Positions 20,698 through 28,033 of a DNA stretch of 28,033 bases are shown here, piece after piece (position 1 is the first letter of the stretch; every line of letters starts with the position of its first letter). Below the pieces are notes generated by a model that had not been told where the DNA came from, made no database searches, and saw only the letters and a program-made list of their open reading frames with translations. A program made the position numbers and the translations under genes. Source of the stretch: Setomelanomma holmii (taxonomy: Eukaryota > Ascomycota > Dothideomycetes > Pleosporales > Phaeosphaeriaceae); assembly GCA_010015745.1 (NCBI GenBank), contig ML978366.1, forward strand, positions 1 to 28,033. The letters are read 5' to 3'.

Positions 20698-22506
20698 CTA
20701 CCAGTAGTACAAATATTTCCTCCCCTTCCTATCTACATACAGCTGATCCGTCTCCGAATCGTCCTTACCCACTCCCGTATGTCTCTTCGCATGCCTAGCA
20801 TTCGCAAACTTGAACACGATAGTCTGCCCAATAACAAAAGCCAACAAGACACCCGCAAGAGCCAAACACGCCACCCAAGCCTTACGATACAGCGGAGCAT
20901 CGCTTCCTCGAAACACCTGATTGCCATAAGTGCCACCAAGGTTAGAACAGCCGATGTATACCGCATATGCGATCGCGCGCCGCTGCGGGGATTTCTGGTT
21001 CAGCGAGAGCCAAGTGACATTGATAGATTGCCATGATGGTGCCGCACCCGTGACGAATAGGGCTGCATAGAAGGCCCATGACCCCTTTTTGGTGACTGGG
21101 AGGTGGTAGAGAGCGATAACGCCGGCGATTGTCCAAACGGCGGCAAAGATGATAGCGTAGCCGAAGCGTTTACAGTGATCGACGTAGGTAGCTAGAGCGA
21201 CGCCACCGAATGCAGCGAGGATGGGTGCTGGTGCGCTGAGTAGGTTTGCACGGATGCTGGTGAAGCCAAGAGATTCGATGATTGTCGCGCCCCATGTGCT
21301 CAGGCCGTTGACGGATTGGAGACCACTGAGGCAGACGATGAGGTATGGCCAGGTTTTTACAGTCGGTGAGGACGTCGATGCTGGGAGTTAATTAGCACAA
21401 AGAACTTCGACGTGGCACATGTGACCAGAGCACTTACATGTCTTTTAACTTGATCTTCATTGTCACTGCTTGACCTTTCTTCGGGTCCTTTCGGATGATC
21501 CTGGCAACGTATATATCCGCTTCGCGCTCGGAAAGCCATCCCTTGACAAGCACGAGACCGGCAAAGAGCCTGTTGGTGTGATGCGGTGACTTCGGAACAA
21601 AAGCAAGTGCAAGAACGCCGGTCGCTGCTTTGGTCAGCAAGCTATCGGTGTTGAGCAACTTTGATACATACTAATGGTTGAGACACCACAAATCATAAAG
21701 ATCCAGTGCCACCCTTTCAGTCCACCTTGAATTTCGAGGCGCAATGATCCTGCCGAGATTAGAGAACCAAATGCGAACGACATTGAGGGTCCGAAGAAGA
21801 ATCACGCAGTACGTTTCGTGAGCTCATCCTGCGTATACCATCGGGATAGCGTGTAAAGCGCTCCTGGAATGAAGCCACTCTCGGCGATTCCAAGGAATAG
21901 TCGGGCGGCGTACCAGCCACTCGCGTTGGTAACGAACATCTGGAGCACTTCTACAAGACCCCAGACGATGACTTGCACGGGTATCCAGTTGTGAGGACCG
22001 ATGCGATGCAGAACGATCTGGACCTTATGAGTTGATTTCATCGCAGTTTGAGGTTACGATAAGACTCACGTTAGAGGGAATCTCCATTAATACGATACCA
22101 AACCATAAGAGCGAAACACCTGTGTTAGCCTGATCTCTTGTCATATAGGTGTCTTTCAAGAACGTCGAGGTCAATACGCCGGAAACATTTGTCCGATCAA
22201 TAGCCATCCATATGAACACCAGCTACACAAATTGTTAGAATGATATCCGTAATGGCGCGATGGGATGTTTCCATCACTTACAGTGAAAAGCGATAGGAAA
22301 CGAAAGTCAGCTCTGCGAACCACCTTACGCTCTTCCTCTTTCGTCCATCTCACCAGTACATCTTGTCCATCTCTTTGAATTACTTGTTCAAAGATGTTGT
22401 CGTTATCTTCGAGATCGTTCTTGTCGCTGCCACTCGGCGAGTACGAAGGCACTTCGTGACCCGAAGCCTCAATCTCGCCTTTGTGATCTTGAGAAGCAGG
22501 AACCAC
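20698..22506 (-). pseudogene. MFS transporter, anion:cation symporter (allantoate/nicotinate permease-like), broken
   Basis: Five exons can be traced: 22506-22282, 22222-22070, 22023-21672, 21624-21438 and 21380-20698, with four GT-AG introns of 46-59 nt. The product has about a dozen hydrophobic segments and ACS-type signatures: DRTNVSGVLTS, GVSLLWFGIVLMEIPSN, ARLFLGIAESGFIPGALYTLSRWYT, STWGATIIESLGFTSIRANLLSAP and SWQSINVTWLSLN. Such permeases take up organic anions across the plasma membrane. Defects: TGA at 21804-21802 in RTA*FFFGPS, where Trp or another residue is expected; a one-base insertion in a T5/A5 run near 21354-21358; and no in-frame ATG before the acidic N-terminal region. Everything else reads through, so loss looks recent, or part of it is sequencing error. 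It is divergent from the LigB-type dioxygenase, suggesting a former uptake-plus-ring-cleavage pair. Confidence 0.87.
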
Positions 22507-22689
22507 TGGAGCATTGGCAATAGGACTTAGCGACTTGACTTCAGAAGTAATTTTTGTGATCGAACTCAGTATGGAGATAATGTATGAGTGTGGTCACGAT
22601 AGAGTCGTACTGCCTTCGCAATTATACCCATCCGCCTGGTACCGACTCGTTAGTGCCATAGTCATCAAACACGTTGATGGCAACATCGC

Positions 22690-23445
22690 ATGGCGCGACC
22701 CCAAAGTCGATTATTGCCGGTTGATTCGGTAGATGGACATGGTGGAGTATCGCTTGTCACGAGCAGTTCCGATGTGGCCTCGACCGTTCACGTGGCGAAC
22801 GCGTGTAGTGTAGCGTACGGTAACACGCTGCCGATAAGGAGCGGTTGGACAGTCTTCAGATACAATTGGTGCAATTGTTATCTTTCTCTACATCCTGTCA
22901 ATGATGTTTGGCCGTTTCGCGATGTCGTTGTGGACCCTGCCGATGACGAGATCACCATACCAAATGTCAGATGTGAGAGGACAGAGCAGACATGAAGGAA
23001 ACAGAAGGTTGTTGTATTGAGAGAGCTACAGAGAGCGATTATATACACAACCACGATGAGTAAGCAAGTGACAAAGAGTCACGTGAGAGATGCAGTCCAC
23101 ATGTATCTTGTGAACTGAGGTGCCAGTCTGACACCAAAGATGGCGATGCAAGCGATGGACTGGCTACGGCGCGCCTGAACGCCTATCCATTTTTTGCGCT
23201 TAATTGATCCAAGCGGACGAGGTGGTGAGCTTATAGTAGTCTGCAAACATGGTTCAGGCGTTGTTGAAATGACGGCTCCAATAGTTCGTGGTGGGGTTGC
23301 TGGATTATTAGCGGCAAGTGGCATCATCAGCCACAGCAATGGCGACGTAAACATTCATGCGCTAATGTCCGGACCTACCATCGGAAACACAAAGACTATG
23401 CATTCGGTCTCTGGCGCGATGCTACTTTACCATCTACTTTTTTGA
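22690..23445 (+). pseudogene. Unassigned open frame split by a solo LTR
   Basis: If the LTR at 22965-23133 and one copy of its CCAAA duplication are set aside, one plus-strand frame runs through the gap (VVVDPADDEITIP then KMAMQAMDWLRRA). It meets a TGA at 23176-23178, which fits an Arg CGA-to-TGA change, and stays open for about 88 more codons (IDPSGRGGELIVVCKHGSG, then VRGGVAGLLAASGIISHSNG) to a stop just before the dioxygenase. No family is recognised, and the first part (before about 22900) is less convincing. A third enzyme gene of the same catabolic locus is possible; chance open frame is also possible. Confidence 0.3.
22965..23133. mobile_element. Solo LTR B, 169 bp, with 5-bp target duplication CCAAA
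   Basis: The segment starts TGTCAGA and ends TCTGACA, a perfect 7-bp inverted terminus. It is flanked by identical CCAAA at 22960-22964 and 23134-23138. There are no internal genes, primer site or second LTR, so it is a solo LTR left by recombination between two LTRs. It contains a TATATAC box about 75 bp from its left end. A diverged relative begins at 27944. Confidence 0.92.
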
Positions 23446-23462
23446 CATCCGCTGTTGTGACA

Positions 23463-24561
23463 ATGTCGCCAGCAACCCTCACCAAGCCGCTACCCGTGTA
23501 CTTCATTGGCCATGCCGGAGTTGGCCTTCTATTCAATGAGTCTGAGAACAACAAAACAGTGCAAAGAAATCTCAGGGCCATCGGCAAAGAGATTCTTGCA
23601 ATAGAGCCGAGGCCAAAAGCAATAATCACTCTCTCTGGGCATTTTGAAGCCGGCGAGATTCATGGTCCTGGTGTGATCGAGGGTTGGTATTCGCTTATTC
23701 ATGATGCACTTCGCTGACTTCGACGAGTCAACGTCAAGCGAAAGACTCCTATCGTGTTGTGTGTCGCCGTTCCCTCGAATCCGATTCTCTTGCTAAGGCC
23801 CAATTCAGCATGATTTTGTAAACGACTTTCACGACTCACACCCATTCGTATATGAATATGACTGGCCTCATGAGGATGCAGTAGACCTGGCTAGCTATGT
23901 GTGGAAGCATATAGTTGCCTCGGGCACCAAAGCAAAGAGAGTAGAGCGTGGTGTTGACCACGGCATTTGGTTGCCCTTCAAGATCATTTTTCCCCCAGAG
24001 AGGCCGCTGGACATCCCCATTATCCAGGTATCCACATTCCATGGCTATGATCTCGCAAGTCAGATACATCTGGGCGAAATCCTGGAGCCGTTGCGGTAGG
24101 TGCAGTGTGTTCAATCCGCAATTGAACGTGATTTGGCTTACGTAGGATAGTCGTGAGGGATTGCTCATCATTGCTTCTGGCATGGCCGTTCATTCGTTTG
24201 CCTCGATAGGAGAGATCTGCGCGGCGCCAACGGAAGAAGAGAGACTTGCTCGAACGAAGAGAGTCCTGGCAGAGTCGCAAAGCTTCGATACACATCTCCG
24301 AGAAGCAGTCGCGATACATGACCAGAGAAGCGCAAAGTTACACTTCTCAACCTTGAGGATTTGTACGAGTTCAAGCGTTCGCATCCGACAGTAGAGGCAG
24401 GTAGCTTCCTATTGACCTGAACATTGAAATATTGACTCCTCATACAGCACTTCACGCCGCTTGTCGTTGCGGCCGGAGCTGCCGGCGAGGCAGATGTTGA
24501 TCTTGTTGGGATAAATGTGGTAGAACCCGGTATGTCGTATCTTAACGTCCGTTTCATCTAG
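23463..24561 (+). pseudogene. LigB/DODA-type extradiol ring-cleavage dioxygenase with one frameshift
   Basis: Exons: 23463-23682, 23728-23753, 23809-24095, 24151 to about 24396, and 24448-24561. Family landmarks: YFIGHAGVGLL near the N-terminus; PKAIITLSGHFEA; HDFVNDFHDSHPFVYEYDWP; the diagnostic RGVDHGIWLPFKIIFPP; LLIIASGMAVHSF; and SHPTVE joined to HFTPLVVAAGAAGEAD. The histidines expected to bind non-heme metal are kept (GHAG, SGHFE, VDHG). Related enzymes open catechol-type rings, for example DOPA 4,5-dioxygenase. A one-base deletion near 24320-24325 (after AIHD) shifts the frame, and the last intron works only with a GC donor (GCAGGT) at 24397. All other splice sites fit GT-AG. Either the gene is in early decay or the deletion is a sequence error. 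Its substrate cannot be deduced. Confidence 0.82.
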
Positions 24562-24617
24562 CCGGACAACGAATGGGAACGTGGAAAAACTCCTAGTACA
24601 GTCCTTCAATTGTAAAA

Positions 24618-25330
24618 CTAGGTTGGGGACCAGGTCCCTTGGTGCTGAAGTTGTCCAAAACCAGGCCATGTCGATCTTACGTGCAGGGTTCCCCAGTTGC
24701 CTAAGACTGGGCCATTAGTGGCTGAACGACTTCTGGGCTGGACACTGTTGGCTTCTTCGATGCGCACTTTGAGATCGCTTACGCTGTTATTGTGACGAAT
24801 TTGCTCGATTGCATGGTGATCGCGCGTCATCGACATCAACAATCAACAAAAGTTCTTCTAGAGGCGGCCTTTTCCAATCAGTAGGCATGAATGGAACGGG
24901 GATGCCACTGTGGACTCGCCAGTCGTGCAAGGATCTGCCAAGACCGACATCCCAGACGGTCGGCCATGCTTGATGTCCCAGTGAGTGGGTAAGGTCTTGA
25001 AGCAGTGGATACCGTCCTAGTATCGCGCTCTCAGAATTGTCAGAGGGTCAAAGAGGACGACAGCATAGAGAGATGCGCAAATGAGACTGCAACGTGCGAC
25101 AAATTGATTGAATCGTCACAAAGAACGACAAACATATAGATGTCAAGGGGTGGAATGTGAGTAGTCGCAGGCGATGGCTTCAGTAGTCTAGCACGACCAA
25201 GGCCTGAGCGCGTCCGCACAGGCCACCGACTCTGGAAGTCCAACTTCGTGCACTTGCGGCAATCGTCATGATGTGCCACAGAATCTCCACGCGAGTTCAA
25301 CCTCAAGATCTACAAAATATCAACTTTGTT
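24618..25330 (-). pseudogene. Unassigned gene remnant on the minus strand
   Basis: Coding-like sequence extends over about 700 bases in the reverse direction. The 5' part (25306-25040) includes HHDDCRKCTKLDFQSRW and LDIYMFVVLCDDSINLSHVAV. After a GATACTAG acceptor-like site near 25017 the frame reads YPLLQDLTHSLGHQAWPTVW, DVGLGRSLHDWRVHSGIPV and PTDWKRPPLEELLLIVDVDD. It then needs a one-base shift to continue as RDHHAIEQIRHNNSVSDLK and VRIEEANSVQPRSR. The Trp-rich, well-ordered composition makes coding origin convincing, but I recognise no family. No good start codon or full exon chain could be fixed. Confidence 0.5.
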
Positions 25331-25861
25331 TGTTCTGATTATAAGTCTAAACGGGCATGTGCACATGTTTATACGCTGATCTCGCCGCGTGTTGCGCACC
25401 AGCCTCGCGACTGATAACACGCGACCACGGCAGAGCGACAAGCGTAGATAAGACACAAGTGTTGGCCAGGGACGCACTGCGATGCTGCGGGAAGTGATTC
25501 TTCACCTTCAACGATGAGCAAAACAGAATGCTATTGCTGCACTCCAACTCGCAGGTCGCGCAATGTCACAAGGCTGGCGCCGCACGCCTCACGTCACGGC
25601 GCAGGCAGGCTGCGCCTCCTGGCTCGTTTTCTTCAGCATGCAGCCTTCCTCACGCAATTGACGTTCCGTACAGCAGCTCTGGTATACTTTCTCTTCTTCC
25701 CCACTGACCTGGCAGAATAAATCCCAACCCACAAGGAAACACGACAGCTACCACCTCCACGCCTTGCTAGACAACGTCGCCGCACGCTGATCGTCCCTCT
25801 GATCACCTTCGACGCGTCAAGGCTTCGGACCGACAGCGAATGTAAAAACGTACTCGATCTC
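25331..25861. other. Intergenic region upstream of the HET-NACHT pseudogene
   Basis: About 530 bases without a convincing gene. A 68-codon plus-strand frame at 25514-25720 is Arg/Leu-rich with no motif. The region just before 25862 is CT- and CAC-rich, as in many fungal leaders, and probably holds the promoter of the following gene. Confidence 0.4.
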
Positions 25862-27943
25862 ATGTGCCTTTTATACACGGCAGACGATGGAAGGCTCAAA
25901 TGGACCGAGGACTTGCTCGGGGATAAGATTCCTGATTATGCGATCCTCTTCTGCACACAACAGGCTCGGAATGTTGGTCTGATATACTTCTGGGTAGACT
26001 CTTGCTGCATCGACAAATCGAACAGCGTTGAGCTTCAGGAAACGATCAATTCCATGTTTCGATGGTATTAGAACGCAAGGAAGTGTTACGTCTACCTTTC
26101 GGACGTTGCGCGAAAGACCCTTGATTTTGACGGCGTGTCAGCTTTGAAGAAGAGCAGATGATTCACCAGAGGCTGGACGCTCCAGGAACTTCTGGCTCCT
26201 CAGTCAGTGGGCTTCTATTCGAAAGAGGGAGATTGGCTAGGGGACAAGGCGTCGCTTCAGCACGTCGTCCACGAGATCACCAAGCTACCCCTAAATGCTC
26301 TGTCAGGAACGCCGGTGACCGAGTACAGTGTGGATCAGCGTCTTTCTTGGGCAGAGAACCGTCAGACGACACGCGAAGAAGATAAAGCATATTGTCTCCT
26401 AGGTTTAGCCGGCATCCACATGCCTCTCATATATGGCGAGGGCGAAGCTCACGCTATGAAGAGACTGAAAGCAACAATACGAGGATTGTCAGAAGACGAC
26501 AGGCTTGTAAAAATACGTCGCTAGCTTTCTGTGCCGGATCCATCGACGAATCACCACAAAGCACTTCAGCAACGGCAGGCTGACACAGGACTTTGGCTGC
26601 TGCAGGGGGAGCATTTCGCGAGATGGAAGGAGCCACCTGCCTCGAAGCTCTGGCTGCATGGTATTCCAGGCTGCGGCAAGACCATTCTGAGCTCCAGCAT
26701 TGTGGAGAGTCTGCTGCATTACTACCATGAACGCTCGGGCGTGGTGACTGCATACTTCTATTTCAGGTTCAATGATGCCCAGAAGCAGGACCCGGGTTCG
26801 ATGCTACGCTCGCTGCTCTTCCAGCTATCACAGCACACCATCACGATCCCCGAAAACCTCAACGCCTTGTTTTCATCTTGCGGGAATGGGCAACAGCAAC
26901 CGTCTCTACATGCATGTCTAGAGGTAACAAGGCAGATAATGCTACAGTTCAGACATGTCTTCGTGGTTCTTGATGCTCTCGACGAATGCTCACACCGTGT
27001 GGAGCTCATGGATGTGCTGGAAACAGTTGCAGGCTGGGAACTCCAGAATCTGCATCTCCTTATGACCAGCCGCAGAGAGCGAGACATCGAAAGCTCTTTA
27101 GCAGGATTTGTGGATGAAGCGGACAAGATGTCTCCAGAGTGACGCGGTAGACGAAATGTTGCACGCTAGCAGGGCTATCCCTACACTCTCTCGTTGTACA
27201 CGTATATATAGCTTCCCTCGTTCATAGCTACACAATAAACTCAGTCCTTCATTCCTCCTTCCACATCACACATCCAAGACGAAGATATCGAGCGATATGT
27301 TCAACAAAGGCTATCTGACGACAAAGATCTGGTCAAGTGGAACAGTGATGCCGCTATAAGACAAGAGATTGAGGCCGCACTGATGAAAGGTGCCCGTGGA
27401 ATGTAATCGAGACCTCAACACCTAGCTGATCCTGACCTGACAGGAAGACAGATTCCGCTGGGCTGTATGTCAGCTTGACACGATCGGAAAGTGTCGCAAC
27501 CGAGCGATGCTCCGAAAAGCTCTCGCGACACTGCCTCCAACACTAGACCAAACTTACGGACGTATACTTCGTAGCATCAGCGAGGACGACTCCGCTTACG
27601 CCATGCGCATCCTGCAGTGGCTGACCTTTTCTGTGCGCCCGCTTTGCATTGAGGAGATCAGCGAAATCGTCGCCATTGACGCAGCCCGAGACCCAGCCTT
27701 TGACCGCGACGAAATGCTGGAAGATCCTCTGGATGCTCTGAACATTTGTTCGAGTCTCATCACCATAATTACAGCTGAGAAGGGCTATGATGGCAGGCCT
27801 TTCAATAACATTGTATCCCTAGCTCACTACTCTGTCCAAGAATATCTCATCTCAGATCGGATCATGCGAGGAAAGGCAAAGCAGTACAACATGCGGGAAG
27901 CGGACTGTCACGACGAGATGACACGAGCGCCTTTGAAGTATAT
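25862..27943 (+). pseudogene. HET-NACHT (fungal NLR-like) protein, multiply disrupted
   Basis: One frame from ATG 25862 reads to about 27133 with only three stops. The HET domain comes first: IPDYAIL, WVDSCCIDKSNSVEL, SMFRWY, FTRGWTLQELLAP, RLSWAENRQTTREEDKAYC and MPLIYGEGEAHAMKRL. A linker (LSVPDPSTNHHKALQQRQ) leads into NACHT: Walker A GIPGCGKT at 26660-26683 and Walker B VFVVLDALDEC at about 26957-26989. Later parts are ERYVQQRLSDDKDLVKW and LPPTLDQTYGRILRSI. Damage: about 35 codons missing between AIL and CTQQARN; stops at 26069-26071 (TAG), 26159-26161 (TGA, Trp expected) and 26522-26524 (TAG, Trp expected); a one-base shift near 27131; repeat A at 27157-27276; and LTR B from 27944. A probable intron starts near 27406. 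Intact relatives act in non-self recognition and cell death; C-terminal repeats, if any, lie beyond the window. Confidence 0.9.
27157..27276 (+). mobile_element. LTR-like repeat A, copy 2 (120 bp), inside the HET-NACHT gene
   Basis: A TG...CA unit (TGTTGCACGC...ACACATCCA) with a TATATATAG box splits codons that otherwise join perfectly: SDAVD before it and EDIERYV after it. The direct repeat AGACGAA flanks it at 27149-27155 and 27277-27283. One extra A precedes the TG, so the exact duplication length (5 or 7 bp) is unsettled. The inserted length of 128 bp shifts the frame. It matches copy 1 (1-92) at 91 of 92 bases, which suggests recent movement. It is probably a solo LTR or a short non-autonomous element. 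Confidence 0.8.
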
Positions 27944-28033
27944 TGTCAGATGTGAGAGAACAGAGCAGACATGAAGGAAGCAGAAGGTTGTTGTATTGAG
28001 CGAGCAATAGAGAGCGTTTATATACACAACCAA
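27944..28033. mobile_element. LTR B, second copy, cut by window edge
   Basis: The sequence begins TGTCAGATGTGAGAG and follows the LTR at 22965 with roughly seven differences in 88 bases, several of them transitions. It interrupts the HET-NACHT coding frame right after LKYI. Whether it is a solo LTR or the left end of a full retrotransposon cannot be decided, because the window stops inside it. Confidence 0.85.

Noticed and set aside
22740..22965. PrpF-type tautomerase (GalD-like) next to the ring-cleavage dioxygenase
   Set aside because: The DGHGG/TSS stretch only loosely resembles that family's DG-GG-TSK motif, and the N-terminal RGGTSK and later signature blocks are absent.

Overview
The window looks like nuclear DNA of a filamentous ascomycete (Pezizomycotina, probably a Dothideomycete). 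Reasons: short GT-AG introns of about 45-125 nt with CTGAC-like branch sites, a Zn2Cys6 regulator, HET and HET-NACHT genes, fungal pogo and hAT transposases, and stop codons that look like C-to-T decay. No match could be searched; family names rest on motifs read by eye.

Left edge (1-2851): nested, broken transposable elements. A solo-LTR-like repeat cuts the gag of a Ty1/copia element on the minus strand. That element keeps a 137-bp LTR and a primer site complementary to the initiator-Met tRNA anticodon arm (Ty5-like). Its LTR sits inside a hAT transposase fragment, which is joined directly to a truncated pogo-type transposase carrying two TGA stops.

Centre (2975-18952): mostly ordinary chromosomal genes. 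They are a four-finger CCCH protein with a coiled coil, a divergent Zn2Cys6 transcription factor, a PNPOx-like FMN-barrel protein with a C-terminal membrane helix, a decayed HET gene, a secreted CDH-cytochrome/DOMON-like protein, a 7-cysteine small secreted protein with three exons, and a Gfd2/YDR514C-like DEDDh exonuclease.

Right part (19175-28033): decay dominates. There are unassigned coding-like remnants, an MFS (anion:cation symporter-like) pseudogene, an open frame split by a solo LTR with a perfect 5-bp target duplication, and a LigB/DODA-type extradiol dioxygenase with one frameshift. Next comes an unassigned minus-strand coding remnant, then a HET-NACHT (fungal NLR-like) pseudogene. 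That pseudogene has three in-frame stops, an internal deletion, a frameshift and two LTR insertions. The transporter and ring-cleavage dioxygenase, divergently arranged, suggest a former aromatic-catabolism locus (inference).

I did not find a clearly new intact system. The items most worth pursuing are the unassigned coding-like remnants (19175-20280 and 24618-25330), the hidden third exon of the secreted protein, and the pattern of W/Q/R-to-stop changes in immune-type and transposon genes next to intact housekeeping-type genes.
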